A DNA stretch of 26,587 nucleotides. It comes from JAATGA01 sp047605605 (GTDB lineage Bacteria > Pseudomonadota > Alphaproteobacteria > Rhodobacterales > Rhodobacteraceae). Numbering within the stretch: position 1 is the first letter of the stretch; each line of letters begins with the position of its first letter. The notes under the pieces are model-generated. The model searched no databases, was not told where the DNA came from, and worked only from the letters and a program-made list of their open reading frames with translations. The position numbers and the translations under genes were made by a program. The stretch is taken from assembly GCA_047605605.1 (NCBI GenBank), contig JASGFG010000056.1:1-26587 (forward strand). The letters run 5' to 3'. Shown here piece after piece: positions 1-8,127 of this stretch.

Positions 1-207
1 CGTCCCCGCTTCTCTCCGTCACCGTCGCCGTTCCGCTTCGGTGAGGCGGTATTTACGGATGGTCGCCGGAACCCGCAAGAGCAAAAAACGCATCCTGTCG
101 CATTTTTTTCGTGATTGCCGATTATCCTACAAAATCTTGTGGTTATGGTGGCCGCACATACAAACTGCGCCGCAATGCAGCGGATATTTCTGCGCCTGCA
201 CGCGGAA
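1..207. other. Non-coding stretch at the left edge
   Basis: No open frame here has convincing codon bias or a recognisable product. The region is less GC-rich than the rest and carries an A6 tract (83-88) and a T7 tract (103-109) that could form a weak A/T hairpin around the short sequence between them. It would lie downstream of msrQ on the minus strand, so it may hold the msrQ transcript end. A small CCGC/GCGG hairpin is visible around 33-50. I cannot name an RNA gene in it. Confidence 0.4.
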
Positions 208-834
208 TCACCCCGCCCGCACCGCAGTCGCCACCCGCTTTTCCCGTCTTTTCCAGGCCCGATGGACCGGGCGCGCCGCCACCAGAAGGACAGCCCCCGC
301 CGTGTAGAGGATCGGCTCGGCCGGCCAGGCCTTCACGAGGATCAGGAAATGCAGCGCGCCCAGCAGCACCGCGGCATAGGCCAGCCGGTGCAGCCGCCCC
401 CAACCCGCCCCCATCGCGCGGATCGAGGCGCGGTTGGAGGTCACGGCCAGCGGCACCAGTGCCAGGAACCCCAGCATCCCGACGATGATATAGGGCCGCT
501 TGACCAGATCGGCCCCCATCTCGGACCAGCGCAGGCCCATGTCCAGCACGATCCATGCCACCAGATGCAGCGCGACATATAGAAAGGTCAGCAGGCCAAG
601 GGCGCGGCGGAACTTCAAAAGGTTCAGCCCGCCCCACCGCAGCGGCGTGACGCAAAGGCTCGCCAGCAGGAATTGCAGACCCAGAAGGCCCAGGCGATGC
701 TCGATCTCCTTCACCGGGTCGGCACCGATGGTGCCCGCCACCGTCAGCCAGACGATCCAGACCAGGGGGATCAGCCCGCCAAAATACACAACGCCCGTCG
801 GAACCCGCCGCGCCCAGCGGTTCAGCCGGTTCAC
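208..834 (-). CDS. msrQ: MsrQ, haem-binding membrane subunit of the methionine sulfoxide reductase
   Basis: This 208-residue protein is the inner-membrane b-type haem partner that passes electrons from the quinone pool to MsrP for repair of oxidised methionines in periplasmic proteins. It belongs to the ferric reductase-like transmembrane family (YedZ). Hydrophobic helices are visible at about residues 12-35, 48-64, 78-98, 115-132, 150-168 and 175-188. Candidate haem histidines are H90 (in the RRALGLLTFLYVALH segment), H149 and H162. The start chosen is GTG at 834, only 2 bases after the msrP stop, so the pair is co-translated. The same frame stays open far upstream, but that extension lies antisense-free inside msrP in the wrong frame and is not MsrQ. 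The length is normal for the family. The identification is secure because it pairs with msrP. Confidence 0.93.
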   Translation of the reverse strand: MNRLNRWARRVPTGVVYFGGLIPLVWIVWLTVAGTIGADPVKEIEHRLGLLGLQFLLASLCVTPLRWGGLNLLKFRRALGLLTFLYVALHLVAWIVLDMGLRWSEMGADLVKRPYIIVGMLGFLALVPLAVTSNRASIRAMGAGWGRLHRLAYAAVLLGALHFLILVKAWPAEPILYTAGAVLLVAARPVHRAWKRREKRVATAVRAG

Positions 835-836
835 CT

Positions 837-1757
837 CTAATAGTCCTTCGCCAGATCCTGCCCGGCATACAGGCCGGCCACCAGATCGCCATACCCGTTG
901 AACATCAGCGTGTCCTGCCGCCCGGCGAACAGACCCGCGCCGATGCGGCGTTCGCTCGCCTGGCTCCACCTGGGATGCGAGACCTTGGGGTTCACGTTGG
1001 AGTAGAAGCCGTATTCGCGATAGTTCATCTGCTTCCAGGTCGTCTGCGGCTGGTCTGCGACAAGAGTAATCTTCACGATGCTCTTGATTGACTTGAACCC
1101 ATATTTCCACGGAACGACCAGACGGATCGGCGCGCCGTTCTGTTTCGGCAGGTCCTCGCCATAAAGTCCGGTCGCCAGAATCGTCAGCGGATGCATCGCC
1201 TCGTCCAGCCGCAACCCCTCGCGATAGGGCCAGTCCAGCAGGTTGGTCTGCTGATATGGCATCTCGGCCGGTCTCAGCAGCGTCTCGAACGCCACATATT
1301 TTGCCGAAGGCTGCACGCCCACCCGGTTCAGCAGCCCGGAAAGCTGAAACCCCACCCAGGGGATCACCATCGACCAAGCCTCGACACAGCGGAACCGATA
1401 GATCCGTTCCTCCAGCGGCTGGCCCTTGGTCACATCGGCCAGGTCATAGGTGCCGGGCCTGTCCACCAGCCCGCCGATTTCCACCGACCAGGGATCGGTG
1501 GTCAGCGTATGGGCATTGGCCGCGGGATCGCCCTTGTCGGTGCCGAATTCATAAAAGTTGTTATAGGTCGAAATGTCTTTCAGCGTGTTCGGCGTTTCAT
1601 CGGTGGAATATGTGCTGGGCGTCGCACCGATGCCGGCGGCGACCGGCCCGCCAAGCGCCACGGCCCCCGCGGCGGCGATGATCTGACGGCGGTTCAGCCA
1701 GTCAGGCCGGGGCGTTACGTCCGACCATTTCAGGCCGCAGTCATAGCAAGGTTTCAT
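837..1757 (-). CDS. msrP: MsrP, molybdenum-dependent protein-methionine sulfoxide reductase
   Basis: This 306-residue periplasmic catalytic subunit (YedY) reduces methionine sulfoxide in envelope proteins using a mononuclear molybdopterin cofactor. The N-terminus reads SDVTPRPDWLNRRQIIAAAG, with the twin arginines at residues 23-24 followed by a hydrophobic stretch, which is a Tat signal for export of the folded, cofactor-loaded protein. The molybdenum-ligating cysteine is C124 in the FRCVEAW motif. The start is ATG at 1757, preceded by a GGGAG ribosome binding site 7 bases upstream. An upstream in-frame ATG at 1793 has no comparable site. It is the first gene of an msrP-msrQ operon. A strong hairpin separates it from clpB, which lies upstream on the same strand, so it probably has its own promoter. 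Confidence 0.95.
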   Translation of the reverse strand: MKPCYDCGLKWSDVTPRPDWLNRRQIIAAAGAVALGGPVAAGIGATPSTYSTDETPNTLKDISTYNNFYEFGTDKGDPAANAHTLTTDPWSVEIGGLVDRPGTYDLADVTKGQPLEERIYRFRCVEAWSMVIPWVGFQLSGLLNRVGVQPSAKYVAFETLLRPAEMPYQQTNLLDWPYREGLRLDEAMHPLTILATGLYGEDLPKQNGAPIRLVVPWKYGFKSIKSIVKITLVADQPQTTWKQMNYREYGFYSNVNPKVSHPRWSQASERRIGAGLFAGRQDTLMFNGYGDLVAGLYAGQDLAKDY

Positions 1758-1851
1758 CTGCCGTCTCCCGCAATGGATCGAGTTTAGAGCCATACGCAGC
1801 AGCGCGGGGAAAAGTTACACGGGCTCACGCATCTGTGCGGTGACGAAAGGC

Positions 1852-1879
1852 AAAGGGCCGCCCGATGGGGCGGCCCTTT
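1852..1879 (-). terminator. Hairpin terminator downstream of clpB
   Basis: A perfect 12-bp inverted repeat (AAAGGGCCGCCC and its complement, 1852-1863 and 1868-1879) has a 4-base loop and starts 7 bases after the clpB stop. Read on the minus strand, the stem ends in TTT followed by a broken T-rich tract. This is consistent with a factor-independent terminator that isolates clpB from msrPQ. Confidence 0.8.
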
Positions 1880-1885
1880 CCGATG

Positions 1886-4498
1886 TCAGTGCAGTGGCAC
1901 CTGCGAAGGCCGTTCCCGGTTCGAGGTGGCGATCCGGTCGCCGACGATCAGCCCCTCGGCCCCCGCCGTCACCGTGACGGTCGAACCGTCCATGACATCG
2001 CCGGCCAGGATCATCTCGGCCAGCTTGTCCTGCAGGCTGCGCTGGATCACCCGTTTCAGCGGCCGCGCCCCGAACACCGGGTCATAGCCTTCCTCGGCCA
2101 GCCAGTCGCGGGCCGACTGGTCCAGATCCAGCGTGATCTTGCGCTGTGCCAGACGTTTCTCCAGCCGGCGCAGCTGGATCTCGACGATGCCGCCCATGTC
2201 GGCCCGGCCCAGACGGTCAAAGATGATCGTCTCGTCCAGACGGTTCAGGAACTCGGGGCGGAAGTGACCGCGCACCGCCTCCATCACCTCGCGCCTTGCA
2301 TCGCTGGCGTCAGCACCATCGGGCAGTTGCGACAGCGCATAGGCCCCAAGGTTGGACGTCAGCACGATCAGCGTCTGCTTGAAGTCGACCGTGCGCCCCT
2401 GACCATCGGTCAGGATGCCGTCGTCCAGCACCTGCAACAACACGTTGAACACGTCGGGGTGGGCCTTTTCCACCTCGTCGAACAGCACCACCTGATAGGG
2501 GCGGCGGCGCACGGCCTCGGTCAGCACCCCGCCCTCGTCATAGCCGACATAGCCGGGGGGCGCGCCGATCAGGCGGGCCACGGCATGTTTCTCCATGAAC
2601 TCGGACATGTCGATGCGAACCATCGCGTTTTCATCGTCGAAGAGGTATTCGGCCACGGCCTTGGTCAGTTCGGTTTTCCCCACGCCGGTCGGCCCAAGGA
2701 ACAGGAACGACCCCAGCGGACGGTTTTCGTCGTTCAATCCCGCCCGCGCCCGGCGCACGGCATTGGAAACAGCGACCACCGCCTGCCGCTGGCCGATCAC
2801 CCGGCGGCCCAGCTCTTCCTCCATCCGCAGCAGCTTTTCACGCTCGCCCTCCAGCATCCGGGCAACCGGAATGCCGGTCCAGCGTTCGACCACCTCGGCG
2901 ATCTGCTCGGGGCGGACCGATTCCGACACCAGCTGGTCGCCACCATGGGCATCGGCTTCGGCCAGCTGTTTTTCCAGCTGCGGGATGATGCCATAGGACA
3001 GCTCGCCCGCGCGGGCCAGATTGCCCTCGCGCTTGGCCTGGTCCAGCTCGGCCCGCGAACGGTCCAGCTTTTCCTTCAACCCGCGGGTCTTCTCCAACTC
3101 GTCGCGTTCCGCCTGCCATTTGGCAGTCAGTTCGGCGGCCTTGTCGCCCAGATCGGCCAGTTCCTTTTCCAGCTTTTCCAGACGGTCTTTGCTGGCGGCG
3201 TCATCCTCTTTCTTCAACGCCTCGGATTCGATCTGCATCTGCAGGATCTGCCGGTCCAGCGCGTCCAGTTCCTCGGGTTTGGAATCCACCTCCATCCGCA
3301 GGCGGCTGGCGGCTTCGTCCACAAGGTCGATCGCCTTGTCGGGCAGGAAACGGTCGGTGATATAGCGGTGCGACAGCGTTGCCGCCGCGACCAGCGCCGA
3401 GTCGGAAATCTTCACCCCGTGGTGAAGCTCGTATTTCTCCTTGATGCCGCGCAGGATGGAAATCGTGTCCTCGACGGTGGGCTCGTCCACCATCACCGGC
3501 TGGAACCGGCGGGCAAGGGCCGCGTCCTTTTCCACATACTTGCGATATTCATCCAGCGTGGTCGCGCCGACGCAATGCAACTCGCCCCGGGCAAGCGCGG
3601 GCTTGATCAGGTTGGCCGCATCCATCGCGCCATCGGTTTTCCCGGCGCCGACCAGCGTGTGCATCTCGTCGATGAACAGAATGATCTCGCCGCTGGCGCC
3701 CGTCACCTCGTTCAGCACGGCTTTCAGCCGCTCCTCGAACTCGCCGCGGTATTTCGCGCCTGCGATCAGCGCACCCATATCCAAAGCCATCAGCTTCTTG
3801 TTGCGCAGAGATTCGGGCACGTCACCGTTGACGATGCGCAGCGCCAGACCTTCGGCAATCGCGGTCTTACCCACGCCCGGCTCGCCGATCAGCACAGGGT
3901 TGTTCTTGGTCCGGCGGCTCAGCACCTGCATCGCGCGGCGGATTTCCTCGTCCCGGCCGATGATCGGGTCGATCTTGCCCTGTTCGGCGGCCTCGGTCAG
4001 GTCGCGGGCATATTTCTTCAGCGCCTCATAGCTGTCTTCGGCACTGGCCGAATCCGCCGTGCGGCCCTTGCGGATCTCGTTGATGGCCGCATTCAGCGCC
4101 TGCGCATTCACCGCACCGGCCGACAGGGCATCCTTGGCCTTGGTGTTCACCATGGCCAGCGCCATCAGGATGCGTTCGACGGGAACGAAACTGTCGCCCG
4201 CCTTTTTCGCGACCTTTTCCGCCTCGTCCAGCACGCGCACCAGCGCGGGGTCGGTATAGGGCTGGGCCGAGCCCGAAACCTTCGGCTCTTTCGCCAGCGT
4301 CATCTCGATGGCTTCGGCCACGCGTAGCGGTTCGCCCCCGGACCGGCGGATCAGGTTGGCGGCCAGTCCCTGGTCGTCATCCATCAGGGCTTTCAGCAGA
4401 TGTTCGGGGCCGATGCGCGGATGGCTTTCCCGCGCGGCAATCGTCTGCGCCGCCTGCAAAAAGCCGCGCGAGCGTTCCGTGAACTTCTCAAGGTTCAT
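1886..4498 (-). CDS. clpB: ClpB, ATP-dependent disaggregase chaperone
   Basis: This 870-residue Hsp100 protein forms cytoplasmic hexamers that, with DnaK, pull aggregated proteins apart after heat shock. The full ClpB layout is present: an N domain with two Clp repeats (about 1-145), AAA module 1 with Walker A GEPGVGKT (about 205-212) and Walker B LFIDEMHTLVGAG, a middle coiled coil rich in E, K and L (about 400-530), and AAA module 2 with Walker A GPTGVGKT and Walker B VVLFDEVEKAHPDVFN. The C-terminal part contains RPLKRVIQ. The start is ATG at 4498, with AAGGA about 8 bases upstream. The frame also begins with TTG two codons earlier, which is less likely. The length is typical. The gene is probably heat-shock controlled (see the CTTGAAA element near 4600). 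Confidence 0.97.
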   Translation of the reverse strand: MNLEKFTERSRGFLQAAQTIAARESHPRIGPEHLLKALMDDDQGLAANLIRRSGGEPLRVAEAIEMTLAKEPKVSGSAQPYTDPALVRVLDEAEKVAKKAGDSFVPVERILMALAMVNTKAKDALSAGAVNAQALNAAINEIRKGRTADSASAEDSYEALKKYARDLTEAAEQGKIDPIIGRDEEIRRAMQVLSRRTKNNPVLIGEPGVGKTAIAEGLALRIVNGDVPESLRNKKLMALDMGALIAGAKYRGEFEERLKAVLNEVTGASGEIILFIDEMHTLVGAGKTDGAMDAANLIKPALARGELHCVGATTLDEYRKYVEKDAALARRFQPVMVDEPTVEDTISILRGIKEKYELHHGVKISDSALVAAATLSHRYITDRFLPDKAIDLVDEAASRLRMEVDSKPEELDALDRQILQMQIESEALKKEDDAASKDRLEKLEKELADLGDKAAELTAKWQAERDELEKTRGLKEKLDRSRAELDQAKREGNLARAGELSYGIIPQLEKQLAEADAHGGDQLVSESVRPEQIAEVVERWTGIPVARMLEGEREKLLRMEEELGRRVIGQRQAVVAVSNAVRRARAGLNDENRPLGSFLFLGPTGVGKTELTKAVAEYLFDDENAMVRIDMSEFMEKHAVARLIGAPPGYVGYDEGGVLTEAVRRRPYQVVLFDEVEKAHPDVFNVLLQVLDDGILTDGQGRTVDFKQTLIVLTSNLGAYALSQLPDGADASDARREVMEAVRGHFRPEFLNRLDETIIFDRLGRADMGGIVEIQLRRLEKRLAQRKITLDLDQSARDWLAEEGYDPVFGARPLKRVIQRSLQDKLAEMILAGDVMDGSTVTVTAGAEGLIVGDRIATSNRERPSQVPLH

Positions 4499-4599
4499 GG
4501 TCAATTCCTTTCCAATAGCCCCCGGCCTTGTCCCGCCCGCAATCGCGGCACAGGCCCATCCCGGGTCTCGTCAAGGGAAGTGGTTCCGGGGGGGCGGAA

Positions 4600-4633
4600 T
4601 TTCAAGCCGCAGGGAGGATGCGGCGCCTTGAAA
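4600..4633. promoter_or_regulatory. Divergent CTTGAAA elements, possible heat-shock promoter region
   Basis: TTTCAAG (4600-4606) and CTTGAAA (4627-4633) face away from each other between clpB and a small plus-strand gene. CTTGAAA matches the -35 element of sigma-32 promoters. The minus-strand copy points to clpB, whose start is about 100 bases away. No convincing -10 element (CCCCAT-type) is visible, so this is a candidate only. The dyad could instead be a repressor site. Confidence 0.35.
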
Positions 4634-4744
4634 CTTCACAAAAGCGCGAAGGCGCGACGGAATGCCGCGAAGGGCCTGTAAAACAAGGAACCTCGCGCCC
4701 AGATCCAGGTTGAGGCCATACCAAGCCGTCAGAGGGAAATGCCC

Positions 4745-4978
4745 ATGCGCATCCTGTCCGCCCGCATCCTTCACGCCCATCTCGACCGCGATTTCGGTCA
4801 GGTCGAGGCGATGGTCGCCCTTCTGGTCAAGGCCGAGGGTCGTCCGGTTCCCTTCGAGATCACCATCCGCACCGCCGAGCCGACGGGCCGCGACCTGCGC
4901 AGGCGCTTGCTGGCCAGCGCGCGCGGCTTGCACGAGGCGCGGCTGGCACGGCACACCGAGATGCGGATGGCGGCCTAG
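4745..4978 (+). CDS. Small protein of unknown function (77 aa)
   Basis: I do not recognise this family. The frame shows the strong G/C third-position bias of its neighbours throughout and has a ribosome binding site (AGAGGG, 4731-4736) 8 bases before ATG 4745, so it is probably translated. An ATG at 4739 in the same frame is too close to that site. The product is basic and predicted soluble. It begins MRILSARILHAHLDRD, has a central beta-like stretch (VPFEITIRTAEP) and ends in an arginine- and alanine-rich helix (LRRRLLASARGLHEARLARH). It has no signal peptide and no membrane segment. It is divergent from clpB and convergent with tag. The shared upstream region with clpB raises the possibility of stress-linked expression, but that is inference. 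Confidence 0.6.
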   Translation: MRILSARILHAHLDRDFGQVEAMVALLVKAEGRPVPFEITIRTAEPTGRDLRRRLLASARGLHEARLARHTEMRMAA

Positions 4979-5118
4979 CCCGACGTGCGGAGGGGGACCG
5001 GAACTGCTCGCCGGCGCGGGCAGCGGGCGCTTGGGTTTTTCTCTCGGGAAGGTCCGGTGAACCCTCCGCCCGCGCCGCCGGGATCAAGGGCCGGGTCGAT
5101 GCGGCCGATCTGATGCCG

Positions 5119-5676
5119 CTACGCAAGTTCCCCATGCCGGTGGCAGGTGACAAGATGGTCGTTCACCATTCCCGTCGCCTGCATGAAGGCATAGACGATG
5201 GTGGGACCGCAGAACTTGAACCCCTCGGCCTTCAACGCCTTGGACATCGCCCGCGATTGGGCGGTTTCTGTCATCGCGTCGCCCATCCCGCGCAGATGGT
5301 TCACGATGGGCCGGTCGCCCACGAACTTCCACAGGAACGGCGAAAACCCCTCGCGCTCCTCGATCCGCAGCCAGGCGCGGGCGCCGGCGATGGCGCCCTC
5401 GATCTTGCCGCGATGGCGCACGATGCCGGGATCGGCCAGCAGGCGCTGCACATCCGCCTCGCCCCAGGTCGCAATGACCTCGGGGTGGAAACCGGCAAAG
5501 GCCGCGCGAAAGGTGTCGCGCTTGCGCAGGATGGTGATCCAGGCCAGCCCGGCCTGAAACCCGTCCAGCATCAGCTTTTCATACAACGCGCGGGAATCGC
5601 GTTCCGGCACGCCCCATTCGGTGTCGTGATAGTCGACATACAGCGGATCGGTTCCACACCAGGGGCAGCGCTCCAT
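5119..5676 (-). CDS. tag: DNA-3-methyladenine glycosylase I
   Basis: This 185-residue base-excision repair enzyme removes 3-methyladenine from alkylated DNA. It begins MERCPWCGTDPLYVDYHDTEWGVP, like E. coli Tag. The four zinc ligands of the Tag zinc snap are in place: C4 and H17 near the N-terminus, and the HLVTC pair near the C-terminus. The substrate-pocket segment LMLDGFQAGLAW carries D38 where E. coli has E38. The start ATG 5676 has a GGAG site about 6 bases upstream. The frame extends 13 codons further to ATG 5715, but that start lacks properly spaced ribosome binding and would precede the conserved MERC. It is transcribed alone and is divergent from the EAL gene, with about 96 bases between the starts. 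Confidence 0.95.
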   Translation of the reverse strand: MERCPWCGTDPLYVDYHDTEWGVPERDSRALYEKLMLDGFQAGLAWITILRKRDTFRAAFAGFHPEVIATWGEADVQRLLADPGIVRHRGKIEGAIAGARAWLRIEEREGFSPFLWKFVGDRPIVNHLRGMGDAMTETAQSRAMSKALKAEGFKFCGPTIVYAFMQATGMVNDHLVTCHRHGELA

Positions 5677-5772
5677 CGCGAACTCCGTCAAATCAGAAAA
5701 AATGCAAATCTTCATGCCCTCTTAACCCGGCTGCGTTCACTCTGTCGATGGCAAGGCGAAACGGGGCTGGCG

Positions 5773-6606
5773 ATGACAGGCAGACGGGCGGATCCAGGGG
5801 CCGATGCAACGGGCATGGGAAGCCCGCTTGCCGTCGCCGTTTCGGCACAGGACCGCGAAACGATCCATATGGTGGGCGAGGCGATCGCCCGACACCGGGT
5901 TCTCATGGCCTGGCAACCCGTCGTCTCCTCGGCCGATCCGGCAAAGGTCGCCTTTCACGAGGGGCTGATCCGCATCATGGACCCCAAAGGCCGGGTGATC
6001 CCGGCTACCGACTTCATCGGCGCGGTCGAGAATCAGGAACTGGGTCGCGAAATCGACTGCCTGGCGCTGGAGATGGGGCTGGCGCAACTGGCACGCCACC
6101 CCGACTTGCGGCTTTCGATCAACATGTCGGCGCGGTCCATCGGTTATCCGCGCTGGATGGCGGTCCTGCACCGCGGCCTGTCGTCCAGTCCCGCCGTGGG
6201 AGAGCGGCTGATCCTGGAAATCACCGAAAGCTCGGCCATGCTGATCCCCGAACTGGTGGCCTCTTTCATGGCCGATCTGCGCGGCCGGGGCATCGCCTTC
6301 GCGCTGGACGATTTCGGCGCGGGCTATACGGCGTTCCGCTATTTCAGGGATTTTTTCTTCGATATCCTGAAGATCGACGCGCAGTTCATCAGGAACGTCC
6401 ATGCCGACCCGGACAATCAGGTTCTTGTGGCGGCGCTTCTGTCGATTGCGCGCCATTTCGACATGGCCTGCGTGGCCGAGGCGGTCGAGACCCCGAACGA
6501 GGCCTTGTGGCTTGGCGCCCTGGGTGTGGACCTTCTGCAAGGCTATGCCTTCGGCGCGCCGACGACCCGGCCCGCCTGGGCCGAGGAGACGCGGCGAAGA
6601 GCATGA
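5773..6606 (+). CDS. Stand-alone EAL-domain protein, likely c-di-GMP phosphodiesterase
   Basis: This 277-residue cytoplasmic protein consists almost entirely of one EAL domain (about 40-262), which hydrolyses cyclic di-GMP to pGpG. The signature motif reads EGLIR (63-67) instead of EALxR, and the glutamate is kept. Other metal and substrate residues appear conserved: N117 in SINMS, the glutamates of EITES (149-153), the paired aspartates of LDDFGAGYT (179-180), K200 in LKID, the glutamates of AEAVET and Q256 in QGYAFG. It is therefore probably active. There is no GGDEF, PAS or membrane segment, and the input signal is unknown. The start is uncertain: ATG 5773 was chosen because only non-coding sequence shared with the tag promoter lies upstream, and an ATG at about 5815 is an alternative. 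Confidence 0.85.
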   Translation: MTGRRADPGADATGMGSPLAVAVSAQDRETIHMVGEAIARHRVLMAWQPVVSSADPAKVAFHEGLIRIMDPKGRVIPATDFIGAVENQELGREIDCLALEMGLAQLARHPDLRLSINMSARSIGYPRWMAVLHRGLSSSPAVGERLILEITESSAMLIPELVASFMADLRGRGIAFALDDFGAGYTAFRYFRDFFFDILKIDAQFIRNVHADPDNQVLVAALLSIARHFDMACVAEAVETPNEALWLGALGVDLLQGYAFGAPTTRPAWAEETRRRA

Positions 6607-6774
6607 CCCTTCCGTCCGGCCGGTCTGGACAAGGGTTTGCGCCGCGGGATCGCGCGGTCCCCCTTCCTTCTGCGGCCGCCAGCCTGCGCGCCGCCGCGCC
6701 CGGACGGTCAGTTCCCCCTCCGGGGTATGGATTTTCCCCTCTCCGGCAGTTTGTCGCGCCGCCCCAACTTGCCC

Positions 6775-6802
6775 TTGACCTCGCGCTGGCCTAGGCCATG
6801 CT
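6775..6802 (+). promoter_or_regulatory. Candidate sigma-70 promoter for phaA
   Basis: TTGACC (6775-6780) is followed after 16 bases by CATGCT (6797-6802), about 55 bases before the phaA start. The -35 element is good. The -10 element is weak, as is common in this group. The rest of 6607-6857 shows nothing else that I can name. Confidence 0.3.
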
Positions 6803-6857
6803 GCGATGCGACGTGGATCCTTGGGGTTCGTCGGTTTTTTGGGGAGAGGATCGAGCC

Positions 6858-8033
6858 ATGACCAATGTGGTAATCGTTTCGGCGGGTCGAACCGCCGTGG
6901 GCAGTTTCAACGGCTCCTTCGCGGCGACGCCCGCGCATGATCTGGGCGCCGCGGTGATCGAGGCGGTCGTGGCCCGCGCCGGGATCGACCGGGCCGAGGT
7001 CGAGGAAACCATCCTGGGCCAGGTGCTGACCGCCGGTCAGGGCCAGAACCCGGCCCGTCAGGCCGCGATCAAGGCGGGCCTGGCGAAAGAGGCCAGTGCC
7101 TGGTCGCTGAACCAGGTCTGCGGCTCGGGCCTGCGGGCCGTCGCCCTGGGCGCGCAGCATGTGCAGCTGGGCGATGCGCGGATCGTCGTCGCGGGCGGCC
7201 AGGAAAGCATGTCGCTGTCGCCGCACGTCGCGCATCTGCGCGCCGGTCACAAGATGGGCGACCTGAACTTCATCGATTCGATGATCAAGGATGGTCTGTG
7301 GGATGCCTTCAACGGCTATCACATGGGCATCACCGCCGAAAACGTCGCGAACCAGTGGCAGATCAGCCGCGAGCAGCAGGACGAATTCGCCGTCGCCAGC
7401 CAGAACAAGGCCGAGGCGGCGCAGAAGGCGGGCAAGTTCAAGGACGAGATTATCCCCTTCACCATCAAGACCCGCAAGGGTGACATCGTGGTGGATGCCG
7501 ACGAATACATCCGCGCCGGCGCCACGCTGGAGGCGATGCAGAAACTGAAACCCGCCTTCACCAAGGATGGATCGGTCACGGCCGCCAACGCGTCGGGCAT
7601 CAACGACGGCGCGGCGGCGGTGCTGCTGATGTCGGAGGAAGAGGCGGCAAAGCGCGGGCTGAAACCGCTGGCCCGCATCGCCTCCTACGCGACCGCCGGG
7701 CTTGACCCGTCGATCATGGGCGTCGGCCCGATCTACGCCAGCCGCAAGGCGCTGGACAAGGCGGGCTGGAAGGTCGGCGATCTGGATCTGGTCGAGGCGA
7801 ACGAAGCGTTTGCCGCGCAGGCCTGCGCCGTGAACAAGGACATGGGCTGGGACCCGGCCATCGTCAACGTGAACGGCGGGGCCATCGCCATCGGCCACCC
7901 GATCGGCGCCTCGGGCGCGCGCATCCTGAACACCCTGCTGTTCGAGATGGGCCGCCGCGATGCGAAAAAGGGCCTTGCCACGCTGTGCATCGGCGGCGGC
8001 ATGGGTGTTGCCATGTGTCTTGAGCGCGCCTGA
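6858..8033 (+). CDS. phaA: Acetyl-CoA C-acetyltransferase (beta-ketothiolase)
   Basis: This 391-residue biosynthetic thiolase condenses two acetyl-CoA into acetoacetyl-CoA, the first step of polyhydroxybutyrate synthesis; the reaction is reversible. The nucleophilic cysteine is C88 in NQVCGSGLRA. The GHPIGASGAR histidine motif and the C-terminal CIGGGMGVAMCLE cysteine motif complete the active site. The length and the central GMGITAE-like region (YHMGITAENVA) are typical of the PhaA/AtoB group. The start ATG 6858 follows a GGAGAGGA ribosome binding site. phaB follows directly on the same strand, which supports a PHB role over fatty acid breakdown. A hairpin terminator lies between the two genes, so their expression may be only partly linked. 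Confidence 0.96.
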   Translation: MTNVVIVSAGRTAVGSFNGSFAATPAHDLGAAVIEAVVARAGIDRAEVEETILGQVLTAGQGQNPARQAAIKAGLAKEASAWSLNQVCGSGLRAVALGAQHVQLGDARIVVAGGQESMSLSPHVAHLRAGHKMGDLNFIDSMIKDGLWDAFNGYHMGITAENVANQWQISREQQDEFAVASQNKAEAAQKAGKFKDEIIPFTIKTRKGDIVVDADEYIRAGATLEAMQKLKPAFTKDGSVTAANASGINDGAAAVLLMSEEEAAKRGLKPLARIASYATAGLDPSIMGVGPIYASRKALDKAGWKVGDLDLVEANEAFAAQACAVNKDMGWDPAIVNVNGGAIAIGHPIGASGARILNTLLFEMGRRDAKKGLATLCIGGGMGVAMCLERA

Positions 8034-8052
8034 TCTTTCTGCACCTGCGAAC

Positions 8053-8082
8053 GCCTGCGCAATATTGTTGCGCAGGCTTTTT
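8053..8082 (+). terminator. Terminator between phaA and phaB
   Basis: A perfect 10-bp stem (GCCTGCGCAA, 8053-8062, paired with 8068-8077) with a 5-base loop is followed at once by T5 (8078-8082). This is a textbook factor-independent terminator on the plus strand, 19 bases after the phaA stop and 45 bases before phaB. Confidence 0.88.
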
Positions 8083-8127
8083 CATGCGGATAACACTATT
8101 TCAAACACGCCGTTGATGGAGGAATGA

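Noticed and set aside
1..25. Possible 3' end of a tRNA (TCTCTCCG-like acceptor end) cut by the window edge
   Set aside because: Placing the acceptor strand leaves a T-loop without the required A and a poor T-stem. With only about 20 bases present no cloverleaf can be tested.
131..146. Near match (15 of 16) between this stretch and the 3' end of rnhB near 25715
   Set aside because: The rnhB copy is coding sequence for the conserved C-terminus, and the match does not extend in either direction. Chance is the simplest explanation.
120..150. DnaA-box-like or dif-like sequences in the AT-richer left edge
   Set aside because: The nearest 9-mers differ from the DnaA box at two or three positions and there is no cluster, and no XerCD-type arm pattern is present.
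1865..4327. Long 820-codon open frame on the plus strand opposite clpB
   Set aside because: It is the antisense shadow of clpB in GC-rich DNA. The composition is rich in H, Q, R and L, there is no ribosome binding site, and clpB matches its family over the full length.
5119..5676. Asp instead of Glu at position 38 of Tag as an inactivating change
   Set aside because: LxLDGxQAGL forms are, to my knowledge, common in Tag homologues, and the zinc ligands and pocket are intact.
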